Below, one piece after another: positions 29,963 through 43,901 of a DNA stretch of 64,000 bases. The notes beneath the pieces are model-generated. The model worked only from the letters and a program-made list of their open reading frames with translations, did not search any database and was not told the origin of the DNA. The DNA is from Alphaproteobacteria bacterium (GTDB lineage: Bacteria > Pseudomonadota > Alphaproteobacteria > Rhizobiales > JAJFHR01). The DNA lies in contig JAJRTY010000025.1 of assembly GCA_024278055.1 (NCBI GenBank), forward strand, positions 1 to 64,000, in the 5' to 3' direction. A program made the translations under genes and the position numbers. Numbering within the stretch: position 1 is the first letter of the stretch; the number at the start of each line of letters is the position of its first letter.

Positions 29963-30556
29963 TTACTTTTGCGCCCTGATCGCGGTGGATGTGGTGTAAT
30001 CTACAGGTTGATTTATAAAGCACCAGGCCGGCGCTGGTTTGCCCGGCAAAAGGGCGGCATCTTCTTCTGCCAGTCTGAATTCCGCATAAAGTTGAGCTGC
30101 TTTTGACCCCAGAGCCGGTTTGGCAAAATCGGGACGATTGAAAACCGCTATGGGGATGGTTTCGACAATCACCCGCCAGTCTTTCCAGCGATCAAGGCCG
30201 GCAAATGCATCTGCTCCCATCAGCCAGACGAATTTCACCCCGGCGTAAAGCTGCAAAATCTGGCGGATGGTATCGACACTGTAGGTGATTTTTTGCTCAT
30301 GTTCGAAAAAAGACAACTCAATCTCCGGGATGTCAATCACTTCGCGGGCAGATAGCGCACGTTGGGCATAAGGGGCGTAGTCTTTAGCCTCCTTCAGAGG
30401 GTTTTGCGGTGACAATAACCACCACACGCGATCAAGCTGCAGGCGCTCGAGTGCGGTTTTTGAAATGTGCAGATGGCCACCATGGGCGGGATTAAAGGAG
30501 CCGCCAAAAAGGCCAATGCGCATGTTGGCGGCGGCAATGGGCTCAACGTCCCCCAT
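29963..30556 (-). CDS. nadD: Nicotinate-nucleotide adenylyltransferase
   Basis: Adenylates nicotinate mononucleotide in NAD synthesis; 197 residues. The nucleotidyltransferase signature GLFGGSFNPAHGGHLHIS is near the start, followed by VWWLLSPQNPLKE, FVWLMGADAFAGLDRWKDW and the ending DYTTSTAIR. I use the ATG at 30556, one base after the proA stop, because rhizobial NadD proteins have a similar short MxxVEP lead; MRIGLF at 30523 is the other choice. Confidence 0.92.
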   Translation of the reverse strand: MGDVEPIAAANMRIGLFGGSFNPAHGGHLHISKTALERLQLDRVWWLLSPQNPLKEAKDYAPYAQRALSAREVIDIPEIELSFFEHEQKITYSVDTIRQILQLYAGVKFVWLMGADAFAGLDRWKDWRVIVETIPIAVFNRPDFAKPALGSKAAQLYAEFRLAEEDAALLPGKPAPAWCFINQPVDYTTSTAIRAQK

Positions 30557-30557
30557 A

Positions 30558-31870
30558 TCAGGGGCGAACCTGGCCAGTACCGCGCACCACATACTTGAAA
30601 CTGGTCAGCTGCTCGACGCCAACCGGCCCGCGGGCATGCATTTTACCTGTGGCGATGCCGATTTCAGCTCCCATGCCAAATTCACCGCCATCGGCATACT
30701 GGGTCGAGGCATTATGCAGCACAATAGCGCTGTCAACATTATTGAGAAACTTCTCTGCAGCTTCAACATCATCAGTGACAATGGCGTCGGTATGACTGGA
30801 GCCAAAATTTTCAATATGATCGACCGCAGCATCAACACCGTCAACCAGTTGAACGGAAATGATCGTGTCGAGGTATTCAGTGGTCCAGTCACTGTCGCTG
30901 GCCTTCACCACCCGGTCATCAATGTTGCAGACCTGTTCAGGCCCGCGCACTTCACATCCAGCTTCCAGCAAAGCCTCAATAAGCGGGCTCAACAAAGTGG
31001 CCCTGGCATTTTCATCAATGAGCAGGGTTTCGGCAGCCCCACAAATGCCGGTGCGGCGCAATTTGGCATTGAGCGTAATCGCTTTGGCCATCTCCAGATC
31101 AGCCGCCTTGTCAACATAAACGTGGCACAGGCCTTCAAGGTGAGAGAACACCGGCACACGGGCGTCTGCTTCAACGCGGGCCACCAGACTTTTGCCGCCG
31201 CGCGGTATAATCAGATCGACCGTACCGTCAAGACCGGACAGCATGGCGCCAACAGCGGCGCGATCTGGCGTTGGCACCACCTGAATACAGGCTTCAGGCA
31301 GACCGGCAGATTTGAGCCCGTCTGTCAGGCACAGGCCAATGGCGGCACTTGAATTGAGGCTGTCGGAGCCGCCGCGCAAAATTGCCGCATTGCCGGATTT
31401 AAGACATAAGGCACCGGCGTCAGCGGTAACGTTGGGGCGGCTTTCATAAATAATGCCAATGACACCGATGGGGACACGGACACGGGAAATTTCAAGCCCG
31501 TTGGGTTGTACCCATTGCGACATAACCGAGCCGACAGGATCATCAAGGGCGGCGATATCGTCAATCGCCCGGGCCATCAACTCGACGCGTTCTTCATTCA
31601 ACGTCAGGCGGTCAACAAAGGATGCGGCCATTTGTTGTTCACGAGCGCGTTCAAGGTCAATAGCGTTGGCACTGAGAATGACATTTGCTCGTGCCCTGAT
31701 ATTTTGCGCCATGTTTACCAGGGCCCGGTTTTTCTGATCCGGCGACGCCAGTGCCAGAACCTTGGCAGCGACGCGGGCGGCACGCCCGAGTTTCAGCATT
31801 TCCGCCTGCACATTGTCGTTGGCGCCGGTCAACCTGGCATTATTATTGTCTGCATTGTTGTCTGCCAAAC

Positions 31871-31874
<4 letters not shown>
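30558..31874 (-). CDS. proA: Glutamate-5-semialdehyde dehydrogenase (gamma-glutamyl phosphate reductase)
   Basis: Second step of proline synthesis: reduces glutamyl-5-phosphate with NADPH. 438 residues with the ALDH-like fold, catalytic Cys in [15 protein letters not shown] and typical [19 protein letters not shown]. The start overlaps the proB stop as ATGA, so the two enzymes are co-translated. Nothing odd. Confidence 0.95.
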
Positions 31875-34062
<2,188 letters not shown>

Positions 34063-34093
34063 TCACCCGTTGCAACCGTCCGGCCCAAAAGAA

Positions 34094-34119
34094 AAGGGAG
34101 ATGGTAACCCATCTCCCTT
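34094..34119 (-). terminator. Rho-independent terminator after rpmA
   Basis: AAGGGAGATGG and its complement pair as an 11-bp stem with a 4-base loop, and on the minus strand the stem is followed by TTCTTTT. It separates rplU-rpmA from obgE. Confidence 0.85.
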
Positions 34120-34177
34120 AATTCTGCTTCAAATTCTATCACCGGGATCAGGTCACCGGCAAACTTTACATCACCAG

Positions 34178-34447
34178 CTATTCAGCAGCTTCGACCGGCG
34201 GGAGGACAGAAACAAATGTGCGTCCACCGCGAGAAGTTCTGAATTTTACATTGCCGGGGATTAAAGCGAAAATCGTATGATCCTTGCCCATGCCGACATT
34301 GTCACCGGGATGCCATTTAGTGCCGCGCTGGCGAATAATAATATTGCCGCCAATGACGCTTTCGCCACCATATTTTTTCACGCCCAGTCGGCGACCTTCG
34401 GAATCGCGACCGTTACGCGATGATCCACCTGCTTTTTTATGTGCCAT
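34178..34447 (-). CDS. rpmA: 50S ribosomal protein L27
   Basis: 89 residues, starting [20 protein letters not shown] and containing [18 protein letters not shown] and [17 protein letters not shown], the standard L27 sequence near the peptidyl transferase centre. There is no N-terminal prepeptide. It follows rplU by 33 bases. Confidence 0.97.
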   Translation of the reverse strand: MAHKKAGGSSRNGRDSEGRRLGVKKYGGESVIGGNIIIRQRGTKWHPGDNVGMGKDHTIFALIPGNVKFRTSRGGRTFVSVLPPVEAAE

Positions 34448-34480
34448 TTCGTGGCTCCTTCAAAATCTTTTTTAACCGGT

Positions 34481-35146
34481 TTATTTCTCTTCGTCGAGCT
34501 TTTTGGCTTGAGACAACCAGTCTTCGCGCTCAATGCGGCCTTTAAAACTCAAAACCTCGTCAACCTGATCAATCTCAGCCTTGGTGAAAGCTGCCACTTG
34601 CGCATATGTGGTAATGCCAAGCGCATTCAGTTTCTTTTCAAGAACCGGACCGACGCCTGAAATTTTCTTCAGATCATCAGGTTTGCCTTCTGGCGCTTTA
34701 AACAGAGGCGCTGCATCAGCAGGCTTGTCGTCCGCTTTTTTGGCTTTGGGTGCAGCTTTCTTCTCTGCCGGTTTTTTAGTCTCAGGTTTGGCTTTTGCTT
34801 TTGGCGCAGCCTTCTTCGGCGCAGGTTTTTTGCCATCGGTCAAAATATCGGTGATCTCAACCAGCGTCAGGTCCTGCTTGTGACCGGCTTTGCGGCGGTA
34901 ATTCTTGCGGCGCTTCTTTTTGAAAACGACAATTTTCTTGCCCCGCGTCTGGCGCACGACCGTGGCCACAACCATGGCACCACTTACCAGTGGTGTGCCG
35001 ATTTCCATATTGCCTTCGGTGCCAACCATCAAAACGTCAGAAAACTCAACGCTGTCACCAGCATCACCTTTTAGTTTTTCAATGACGAGAACATCTTTTT
35101 CGGCAACTTTATACTGTTTGCCACCAGTCTTAATGACTGCGAACAT
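34481..35146 (-). CDS. rplU: 50S ribosomal protein L21 with C-terminal helix-hairpin-helix extension
   Basis: Residues 1 to about 103 are ordinary L21 ([20 protein letters not shown] ... [17 protein letters not shown]). They are followed by a Lys/Ala/Pro-rich linker (about 110-155) and a 60-residue domain with [20 protein letters not shown] and [20 protein letters not shown], a helix-hairpin-helix-like fold found in DNA-binding proteins. The total is 221 residues against about 103 in E. coli. Long L21 tails are known in Rhizobiales; their function is not known to me. It has a clear promoter and a leader hairpin. Confidence 0.95.
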   Translation of the reverse strand: MFAVIKTGGKQYKVAEKDVLVIEKLKGDAGDSVEFSDVLMVGTEGNMEIGTPLVSGAMVVATVVRQTRGKKIVVFKKKRRKNYRRKAGHKQDLTLVEITDILTDGKKPAPKKAAPKAKAKPETKKPAEKKAAPKAKKADDKPADAAPLFKAPEGKPDDLKKISGVGPVLEKKLNALGITTYAQVAAFTKAEIDQVDEVLSFKGRIEREDWLSQAKKLDEEK

Positions 35147-35233
35147 CTGTTCGGTCCTTCAATTTCCGCGCCCTGTGGCGCCGCACTTCTTGCGGACTTG
35201 TATCTTGGCCTCGGGCAGCGCATACAAATATAA

Positions 35234-35252
35234 GGGGCGTAAAAACCGCCCC
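35234..35252 (-). promoter_or_regulatory. Leader hairpin upstream of rplU
   Basis: On the minus strand GGGGCG and CGCCCC form a 6-bp GC stem with a 7-base loop. It lies just after the predicted start of transcription and about 90 bases before rplU. It could be an autoregulatory L21 leader; no match to a known family is claimed. Confidence 0.4.
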
Positions 35253-35264
35253 GTATCGCGGCGC

Positions 35265-35292
35265 ACTATAGTCAATTTGTGCGTGGCGTCAA
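35265..35292 (-). promoter_or_regulatory. Sigma70-type promoter of rplU-rpmA
   Basis: TTGACG (35292-35287) and TATAGT (35270-35265) on the minus strand are spaced by 16 bases, about 120 bases upstream of the rplU start. The match to the housekeeping consensus is good. Confidence 0.65.
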
Positions 35293-35347
35293 GCCGTCGT
35301 TTGCTGGAGGGAAATAAATGACCCCAATCACGATTCTTATACCGTCA

Positions 35348-35365
35348 CCCCGGCGAAAGCCGGGG
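35348..35365. repeat. REP-like hairpin CCCCGGC-GAAA-GCCGGGG
   Basis: A perfect 7-bp stem with a GAAA tetraloop, the same core as the arms of the element at 6178-6264. Confidence 0.7.
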
Positions 35366-35516
35366 TCCAGAATGAGGCCTATACGGCAAATTGCAACAAA
35401 GGCTGAATGGTGGCAATGCGGACTTTTCTGCTGTTCATTGTATTCATGCAGACAGCCGCTTTCGGAAAATGCGGGGCCATAGCGCTCTCAGCATTAGCAG
35501 GTGAATTGGGATTTTT

Positions 35517-36032
35517 TCAGACGTCGAAAGGACTCCAATCGCGACCACCAACGGATCGTATTCCACTATCGCCGTTCGAAGTGCCGTAGAACAACTCACC
35601 ACCACAATCATAACATTTGTAGAAATCTAAAGCCTGATACGTGCGATTTTGGAATTGAAGGTACGCGATCCTTTTCTCGCCCATGCATTTTGGGCAAGCG
35701 TAGCGATCATCGTTACAAGAATTGTGTTCGGCCTTAAGTAGATGGGCTGATTTTCCTTTGCCGTATGCGACTTCTTCAAATTTTTCCAGTGTAGATCGCC
35801 ATGCATTGACCTCATCGACCTCTGCTTGCAATGTCTTGAGCTTCTGTGCAAGCTCAAACTCTCGCAGTTGCGCCTCACCGGCAATTGCGCGGGCCTCCAT
35901 CAATGCCTTTTCTACCTCGTTTAGCGCGGCCTTTGCATCCGGATCACCCTTTAGCGACTTCAAACCGGCAAGAGTCTCAACCGCCGTTTTCGCGCTATTG
36001 ATCACAGCCGGGAGGTCAATCACATCGATCAT
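35517..36032 (-). CDS. Hypothetical protein, coiled coil plus zinc ribbon
   Basis: 171 residues. The first half is helical with heptad-like spacing and Ala/Glu/Leu richness (EARAIAGEAQLREFELAQKL), probably a coiled coil from about 35 to 90. The second half has CPKC (about 114-117) and CYDCGG (about 140-145), four cysteines that should bind zinc, and ends VGGRDWSPFDV. Such proteins occur near phage and accessory genes, and I do not know the function. It lies between two REP-like hairpins, separated from rplU and the ATP synthase operon, which suggests a small inserted unit. Confidence 0.75.
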   Translation of the reverse strand: MIDVIDLPAVINSAKTAVETLAGLKSLKGDPDAKAALNEVEKALMEARAIAGEAQLREFELAQKLKTLQAEVDEVNAWRSTLEKFEEVAYGKGKSAHLLKAEHNSCNDDRYACPKCMGEKRIAYLQFQNRTYQALDFYKCYDCGGELFYGTSNGDSGIRSVGGRDWSPFDV

Positions 36033-36432
36033 AATTCATCTCCGAATCACTTTATGAGCATATCAAGAATTTTAGCATCATTTGACACCAAGTTGCAGTA
36101 AATAGCAGGACGATATGCCTGTGCTTAACGCTTTCCAGTCGCCCCGGCGTCGCTCACATTGCTGAAATCAAATTTAAACATCGACTAAGACGATGAAAGC
36201 GAATTATACCAAAGGCGTGGACGTTTGAACGATAGCTTACGTCCGTCTTACCGGCTTTCGCCGGTAAGACGGAACGATGGATCGAACCTCACCGCCACTG
36301 GTATTACCTGTCTTCTATTTTAAAGCGACAACTGAACCTGTCTCATACTATGCATCGAATTTGTTTTTGATTGTCGTCAAACGGTCGCCCAAAATGGGTT
36401 CTAAGCCACCGTTCGGTCGTGGCAAAAACAAC
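36033..36432. other. Intergenic region after atpC
   Basis: 400 bases between atpC and the zinc-ribbon gene, both on the minus strand. The only structure I see is the perfect hairpin at 36243-36272. No gene or RNA is recognised. Confidence 0.6.
36243..36272. repeat. REP-like hairpin, probable terminator of the ATP synthase operon
   Basis: CCGTCTTACCGGC and its exact complement form a 13-bp stem with a TTTC loop. Its right arm and flank (CCGGTAAGACGGAACGATGG) closely match the right arm and flank of the element at 6178-6264. Confidence 0.8.
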
Positions 36433-36831
36433 CTATAAAGCTGCCTGCAATTGCTGTAGATGATCGAGCACCTGTTGTGCTTCAGCACGGGCGTCATCAT
36501 CTTTGGCGTCGGCTACATCTTCCTCAGTGTTCTTGATTTCCTGAGCCAGGCGCTCGCGGTCAAGTTCTTCCATGGGGATGGCGGTTTCAGCCAGAATTAT
36601 CAGGCCGTCGCTGGCGACTTCGGCGAAGCCGCCGCGGACGAAGACCTTGAATTCAGCACCTTCTTCGTCTTTGAAGGTGATCACGCCGGGTTTAAGGGTG
36701 GTCAACACCGGCGCATGTTGCGGCATGACGACAAAGTCGCCCTCGGAGCCGGGAACCATGACTTCGCGTACGTCACCGGAGCGCAAAAGTCTTTCCGGTG
36801 AGACGAGTTCAAATTTGAGCAATTCAGCCAT
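36433..36831 (-). CDS. atpC: ATP synthase F1 epsilon subunit
   Basis: 132 residues. The N-terminal beta sandwich (FELVSPERLLRSGDVREVMV, GDFVVMPQHAPVLTTLKPG) and the C-terminal helical hairpin are standard. It links the rotor to the F0 ring and can inhibit ATP hydrolysis. Last gene of atpHAGDC; 19 bases after atpD. Confidence 0.95.
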   Translation of the reverse strand: MAELLKFELVSPERLLRSGDVREVMVPGSEGDFVVMPQHAPVLTTLKPGVITFKDEEGAEFKVFVRGGFAEVASDGLIILAETAIPMEELDRERLAQEIKNTEEDVADAKDDDARAEAQQVLDHLQQLQAAL

Positions 36832-36850
36832 AGTGCGTCACTTGTTTCCT

Positions 36851-38290
<1,440 letters not shown>

Positions 38291-38307
38291 TCATCTCGTC
38301 AAAGTTA

Positions 38308-39198
38308 CTAGAGCGCTTCTGCGCCGGATATAATTTCAATCAGTTCAGTCGTAATTTTCGCCTGCCGCGACCGGTTATAGGTCAACGTCAATTTATCAAT
38401 CATGTCGCCGGCATTGCGCGTCGCATTGTCCATCGCACTCATGCGTGCGCCCTGCTCACTGGCGGCATTTTCCAGCATCGCCCGGAAAATTTGTACGTTG
38501 ACATTGCGCGGCAGCAAAACTTCGAGAATTTCGCTTTCATCGGGCTCATATTCGTAGCACGCACTTGGGCCAGAGGATGCAGGCGCATGGGCATCTTCAT
38601 CAACACTGATCTGGGCTGGTATAAGTTGCAAGGCTGTCGGGATTTGTTCAATCACCGATTTAAACTCGGCGTAATAGAGCGTGCAGATATCAAACTCGCC
38701 AGCTTCAAACATCTCCAGGATTTTATCGCCAACACCTTGTGCATGGTCGAAACCAACGTTTTTCACCCTGATTTCAATCAATTCGATAATCTGGGCCGAG
38801 AACTGACGCTTCATGGCGTCATGGCCTTTTTTACCGACACAGAGAATTTTGACAGTTTTTCCCTGTGCCATCAGGGAGACGGCTTTTTCCCGGGCAATTT
38901 TTACAATCGAGGCATTAAAACCACCGCACAGGCCGCGTTCTGATGTGGAGACAACCAACAGATGAGTGTTGTCCTTGCCGGTTCCGGTCAGCAGTTTTGG
39001 CGCACCGTCATTGCCAACCAAAACACCGGCAACATTGGCCAGAACCTGGTTCATGCGCTGCGAATAAGGTCGTGCTGCCAGGGCTGTTTCCTGAGCACGG
39101 CGCAATTTTGCCGCTGCAACCATCTGCATCGCCTTGGTAATCTTTTGCGTCGCGGTGACGCTGGCGATACGATCCTTGAGCTCTTTGAGGTTGGCCAT
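38308..39198 (-). CDS. atpG: ATP synthase F1 gamma subunit
   Basis: The central shaft, 296 residues, with the coiled-coil ends [20 protein letters not shown] and [28 protein letters not shown] is present in the middle. It lies between atpA and atpD with 23 and 29 bases on each side. Confidence 0.96.
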   Translation of the reverse strand: MANLKELKDRIASVTATQKITKAMQMVAAAKLRRAQETALAARPYSQRMNQVLANVAGVLVGNDGAPKLLTGTGKDNTHLLVVSTSERGLCGGFNASIVKIAREKAVSLMAQGKTVKILCVGKKGHDAMKRQFSAQIIELIEIRVKNVGFDHAQGVGDKILEMFEAGEFDICTLYYAEFKSVIEQIPTALQLIPAQISVDEDAHAPASSGPSACYEYEPDESEILEVLLPRNVNVQIFRAMLENAASEQGARMSAMDNATRNAGDMIDKLTLTYNRSRQAKITTELIEIISGAEAL

Positions 39199-39221
39199 CT
39201 ATGCCGTTTCCTTAACCTAAC

Positions 39222-40751
39222 TCAACCAAATGACTTTGAAAAACTGTCTGAAATCGACTTGAGTTTTTCATTTGTGGCATCAGACAAGGCTTTTTCCTTG
39301 CGGATGGTTTCCAGAAGATCGCCATGCTCTTCACGCACGAAGCGCAAGAAATCATCTTCAAATCGCGCCACATCCTTGACATCAATCTTATCAAGATAAC
39401 CGTTCACACCGGTGTAGATAACCACAACCTGCTCTTCCACTTTCAGCGGAGAGAACTGACCCTGCTTCAACAATTCAGTCAGGCGCGCTCCGCGGTTAAG
39501 CATGGCTTGCGTGGCGGCATCAAGGTCTGAGCCAAACTGGGCAAAGGCGGCCATTTCACGATACTGGGCCAATTCACCCTTAATCGGACCAGCCACCTGT
39601 TTCATGGCTTTGATCTGAGCAGCTGAACCCACGCGTGAAACCGACAGACCAACGTTCACAGCGGGGCGAATACCCTGATAGAACAGGTCGGTTTCAAGGA
39701 AGATCTGACCATCGGTGATCGAGATCACGTTGGTTGGAATGTAGGCCGAGACATCATTGGCCTGGGTTTCAATCACCGGCAGCGCCGTCATTGAACCTGA
39801 GCCATGATCTTCATTGAGCTTGGCTGAACGCTCGAGCAGACGACTATGAAGGTAGAACACGTCGCCGGGATAGGCTTCACGGCCCGGCGGGCGACGCAGC
39901 AACAAAGACATCTGGCGGTAGGCCACAGCCTGCTTGGACAGATCATCATAGGAAATCAGCGCATGCATGCCATTGTCGCGGAAATATTCCGCCATGGCAC
40001 AGCCGGCAAAAGGTGCGATGAACTGAAGCGGTGCGGGTTCGGAAGCGGTGGCGGCGACCACAATGGAATATTCCATGGCACCGTTTTCTTCCAGCACCTT
40101 GACGAACTGGGCAACAGTTGAGCGCTTCTGGCCTATAGCTACATAGACACAATAGAGCTTTTCGTTCTCATTATCACTCTCATTGACGGACTTCTGATTG
40201 AGAATGGCATCGAGAACAATGGCGGTTTTACCGGTCTGGCGGTCACCAATGATCAATTCGCGCTGGCCACGACCAACAGGAATAAGCGCATCAATCGCTT
40301 TCAGGCCTGTCTGCATCGGTTCATGCACAGATTTACGTGGCAGAATACCCGGAGCCTTAACATCAACAACACTGCGTTGTTTGGATTTAATCGGTCCTTT
40401 GCCATCAATCGGGTTGCCAAGCGGGTCAACCACGCGACCCAGCAATTCCCTGCCCACAGGCACGTCCACAATGGCACCGGTACGTTTTACCGTATCGCCT
40501 TCTTTAATGTCTCTGTCAGAGCCGAAAATAACGACGCCGACATTGTCGACTTCAAGGTTAAGCGCCATGCCGCGAATGCCACCGGGAAATTCGACCATTT
40601 CACCGGCCTGAACATTATCAAGCCCGTGAATACGCGCAATACCGTCACCTACCGACAGCACCTGGCCAATTTCGGAGACCTTAGCCTCTTTGCCAAAACC
40701 TTTAATCTGTTCTTTTAGAATTGCGGAAATTTCCGCAGCTTTAATATCCAT
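39222..40751 (-). CDS. atpA: ATP synthase F1 alpha subunit
   Basis: 509 residues with P-loop [16 protein letters not shown] and the [19 protein letters not shown] region (regulatory nucleotide site, with the arginine finger). It overlaps the atpH stop by one base (TGATG). Confidence 0.97.
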   Translation of the reverse strand: MDIKAAEISAILKEQIKGFGKEAKVSEIGQVLSVGDGIARIHGLDNVQAGEMVEFPGGIRGMALNLEVDNVGVVIFGSDRDIKEGDTVKRTGAIVDVPVGRELLGRVVDPLGNPIDGKGPIKSKQRSVVDVKAPGILPRKSVHEPMQTGLKAIDALIPVGRGQRELIIGDRQTGKTAIVLDAILNQKSVNESDNENEKLYCVYVAIGQKRSTVAQFVKVLEENGAMEYSIVVAATASEPAPLQFIAPFAGCAMAEYFRDNGMHALISYDDLSKQAVAYRQMSLLLRRPPGREAYPGDVFYLHSRLLERSAKLNEDHGSGSMTALPVIETQANDVSAYIPTNVISITDGQIFLETDLFYQGIRPAVNVGLSVSRVGSAAQIKAMKQVAGPIKGELAQYREMAAFAQFGSDLDAATQAMLNRGARLTELLKQGQFSPLKVEEQVVVIYTGVNGYLDKIDVKDVARFEDDFLRFVREEHGDLLETIRKEKALSDATNEKLKSISDSFSKSFG

Positions 40752-41311
40752 CAGCCAACCTCTTTCATGGCGATTTTCAAGCCGTCAAGCTTGGTTTTAA
40801 GTGAATTATCCACCATCCTGCTGCCAACCTTTACGATCAGGCCACCCAGCAAGGATGCATCTACATGGGGCACGAGTTTAACGTCGCGACCCACGACAGC
40901 TTTCAATTCCGATTTCACAGCGTTCATCTGCTTTGTCGTCAGCTTGGAAGCTGATGTGACTTCAGCGGTAATTTCTCCGCGATGCTGCGCCAGTAACATG
41001 GAAAAAGCCTTGATCATATCAGGCAGGGCAAAAAGCCTGCGGTTCGACGTGATCAGACTGACAAAATTCAGTGTTAATTTTGAAATTTTTACTTTTTTGA
41101 AAACAGCATTTAAGGCGCGCATTTGTTCATCGGTGGAAAACACCGGGCTTTTAACCAGACGGTTCAGGTCTTCGCTGCTCTCCAGCATTTCCTGAATTTT
41201 CCCAAGATCTTTCGAAATACTGTCGAGGGATTTGCTCTCCAACGCCAACTCAAACAGAGCGGTTGCATAACGTCCGGGCATTCCTGCCAGTATCGGGTCT
41301 TGTCCTGCCAC
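40751..41311 (-). CDS. atpH: ATP synthase F1 delta subunit
   Basis: Stator subunit (OSCP family), 186 residues, with [13 protein letters not shown] at the start and [25 protein letters not shown] near the end. First gene of the F1 operon; the 239 bases upstream (41312-41550) should hold its promoter. No clear terminator for priA is seen in that stretch. Confidence 0.95.
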   Translation of the reverse strand: MAGQDPILAGMPGRYATALFELALESKSLDSISKDLGKIQEMLESSEDLNRLVKSPVFSTDEQMRALNAVFKKVKISKLTLNFVSLITSNRRLFALPDMIKAFSMLLAQHRGEITAEVTSASKLTTKQMNAVKSELKAVVGRDVKLVPHVDASLLGGLIVKVGSRMVDNSLKTKLDGLKIAMKEVG

Positions 41312-41550
41312 TTAGAAATTCTTTCAACAATTATCTAAAAACCGACACCAGTCAGCGGTTAAATCTTTGAAAACACGTCACTTTTACAAAACTATGCGCA
41401 CCTGCGAGCGCTCAAAACGCCTGCTGCCGCGCATGATCTATCACACATGGCAGGCCCTTGCAATATGGACACTTGAATTGAATGCACAAAATAGACATTT
41501 TTCGCCCCCCATCCCTGCCTTGGGCGCGATTATACGCAATTGTCCCGGAA

Positions 41551-43740
41551 TTAAAAGAAACTTTGCGGATCAACATCTATTGAAAGCCGGAGGTTTGAGG
41601 GTATTTTAAGTGGTCTCAGCCATTGGGAAATATATTTCTGCATGTTGAAATCCCGCCTGGTTTTAACCAGCAGCCGATAGCGGTGACGCCCGCGAATAAC
41701 GGCAATGGGAGCAGGAGCGGGACCAAGTACGCGCGCGCCATCACCAGGAGGGGCGTTGCGGGCAAGTGTTCTGGCAAATTGTTCGACGCCGATCTGTGAC
41801 GTACCGGACAAAATGATGCTGGCCAACCTGCCATAGGGCGGAAAGCCGGAGCGTTTGCGGACTTCGCGCTCATGATCGTAAAAGGCATCACGATCGCCTT
41901 TAATCAAAGCATCAATGGCGGGATGTTCAGGACCATAGGTCTGTATAAAGGCGCGACCCGCGCGCTCTTCGCGCCCGGCGCGTCCGGCCACCTGGCGTAA
42001 AATCTGATAGGTGCGTTCAGCCCCACGCGGGTCACCCTGGCCAAAGCCGATATCGGCATCAATAATGCCCACTAAAGTGAGACCGGGGAAATGATGGCCT
42101 TTCGCGGCTAACTGTGTGCCGATTATAAGGTCAACCTTGTGCTCGGTGATGTCCACAAGCATATCGCTGAGGCTTTTGTGCGACGACATGTCGCTGGACA
42201 GAATGCTCAATCGGGCTTCGGGAAAGAGTTCGGCGGCCTCTTCAGCAATGCGCTCAACCCCGGGACCACAGGCAACAAGCGAACCTTGCGCCTGGCAAGA
42301 CGGGCATTCATCAGGCCGTTGTGCATTAAAACCGCAATGATGACACTGCAACTGGCGGCGGAAGCGATGTTCCACCAGCCAGGCCTCGCAGTCGGGACAT
42401 TTGAAGCGGTGGCCGCACCGCCTGCACAAGGTGAGCGGTGCATAGCCGCGACGGTTCAAAAACAACAAAACCTGTTCGCCCTCGCTCAAAGTTTCCGCCA
42501 TTGCTGCCACCAGACGCGGGGCAATCCATTTTTGCGGCTCGGGGCCTTCGGTTTTTAAATCAATAATATTCATTTGCGGATAGCTTGCTCCGGCATGACG
42601 CCGGGTCAATTGCACAGACTGGTAACGTTGATTGTCGACGTTGACGAGAGTTTCCAAAGCCGGGGTGGCAGAACTGAGCACAACCGGGAAATTTCCCAAA
42701 GTGCCACGCACTACGGCCATATCGCGGGCATGATATATCACCCCATCCTCCTGCTTGAAGGCGGTGTCATGTTCTTCATCAACCACAATCAACCCGAGAT
42801 CGCTAAACGGCAGGAACAATGCTGAACGCGCCCCGATAACAACCCTCGCCTCCCCCAAAGCAATTGCGCGCCAGGCGCGTTGGCGCATACGCGCCGTCAT
42901 GCCGGAGTGCCACTCAGCCGGCTTCACCCCAAAGCGTTGTTCAAACCTTTTAACGAAGCCTTTGGTGAGCGCTATCTCCGGCAGCATTAACAATACCTGC
43001 TGGCCACGTTCCACTGCAGCGGCAATGGCTTCAAAATAAACTTCCGTCTTGCCTGAGCCAGTGACGCCATCGAGCAGGGTTACGGAATATTTGCGTGCGG
43101 CTACGTTGGCGCGCAGAACTGTGGCGGCTTTTGCCTGCTCGGCTGAAAGCTGCACCTGGTGGGCACGCGGGTTGGGCTTATCGAAAGCTTTCAATGGTGG
43201 CAGGATTTCGCCCACAAGGGTTTTGGCGTCAATCAAGCCGCGCACAACGCTCAAGGTCACCCCGGCCAATTCGGCCAGTTCCGCCGGTCGCCGCAACATG
43301 CCACCGGCGGCGGCTTCAAGCACACGCTGGCGCTGAGGCGTTAGGCGCGCAGGTTCCGGCCCACCAATCCTGTAGCCCATTTGCGGCTTTGGCGGTGACA
43401 GGGCTTCAGTGGAGCGCAGACACATGCGCAGGACAGATCCCGGCGCACTTAAAGTGTAGCCGGCTACCCAATCAACAAACCGGCGCTGGATTTCAGGCAT
43501 CGGCGGGGTATCAAACCGCTCGGCTACATATTTAAGCCGGTCGCGGGAAATTTCCGGTTCTCCGCCCGCTTCTTCGATTGACCAAACCACGCCAGTCATC
43601 TGGCGCGGCCCCAGAGGAACGCGCACATAATGGCCTGATACCAGGTTCATGCCTGTCGGGACCAGATATGAATAGGCCACAGGCAATGCCAGCGGCAGCA
43701 ACACCTGCACGCAAACTTCTTCTCCTATATCCGTATTCAA
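41551..43740 (-). CDS. priA: Primosomal protein N' (replication restart helicase)
   Basis: A 3'-to-5' DNA helicase of 729 residues that reloads the replisome at stalled forks. Walker A is GVTGSGKTEVYFEAI, the DEAH-type box is VDEEHD, and the zinc-binding Cys set runs CRRCGHRFKCPDC ... CHHCGF ... CPSC (about 440-490). The helicase C-terminal motif GTQLAAKGHHFPGLTLVGII is intact. It is divergent from fsa, with a 161-base gap. Confidence 0.95.
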   Translation of the reverse strand: MNTDIGEEVCVQVLLPLALPVAYSYLVPTGMNLVSGHYVRVPLGPRQMTGVVWSIEEAGGEPEISRDRLKYVAERFDTPPMPEIQRRFVDWVAGYTLSAPGSVLRMCLRSTEALSPPKPQMGYRIGGPEPARLTPQRQRVLEAAAGGMLRRPAELAELAGVTLSVVRGLIDAKTLVGEILPPLKAFDKPNPRAHQVQLSAEQAKAATVLRANVAARKYSVTLLDGVTGSGKTEVYFEAIAAAVERGQQVLLMLPEIALTKGFVKRFEQRFGVKPAEWHSGMTARMRQRAWRAIALGEARVVIGARSALFLPFSDLGLIVVDEEHDTAFKQEDGVIYHARDMAVVRGTLGNFPVVLSSATPALETLVNVDNQRYQSVQLTRRHAGASYPQMNIIDLKTEGPEPQKWIAPRLVAAMAETLSEGEQVLLFLNRRGYAPLTLCRRCGHRFKCPDCEAWLVEHRFRRQLQCHHCGFNAQRPDECPSCQAQGSLVACGPGVERIAEEAAELFPEARLSILSSDMSSHKSLSDMLVDITEHKVDLIIGTQLAAKGHHFPGLTLVGIIDADIGFGQGDPRGAERTYQILRQVAGRAGREERAGRAFIQTYGPEHPAIDALIKGDRDAFYDHEREVRKRSGFPPYGRLASIILSGTSQIGVEQFARTLARNAPPGDGARVLGPAPAPIAVIRGRHRYRLLVKTRRDFNMQKYISQWLRPLKIPSNLRLSIDVDPQSFF

Positions 43741-43901
43741 ACTCAGCCCTCCGGCGTGACCTCTTAAAATATTGATATTTTTCGCCTAAAATGTGGAGTG
43801 TCGCCTGGGCGATAACAATCCCGGACTTGATTCGCGTGTTTTTACCGTAGCCATGAACATGTAACAGCCCCGGGCAACAACAAAGGTAAAAGACCTTAAC
43901 T

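Larger units (their letters stand above)
35147..35516. other. Intergenic region between rplU and the zinc-ribbon gene
   Basis: 370 bases holding the rplU promoter and leader hairpin near 35234-35292 and a short GC hairpin of the repeat family at 35348-35365. I see no real gene; a plus-strand ORF at 35407-35589 runs into the antisense strand of the next gene and is probably spurious. Confidence 0.6.

Noticed and set aside
35407-35589. Plus-strand ORF of 60 codons with a hydrophobic start
   Set aside because: It overlaps the antisense end of the zinc-ribbon gene, ends abruptly and has no clear ribosome site.
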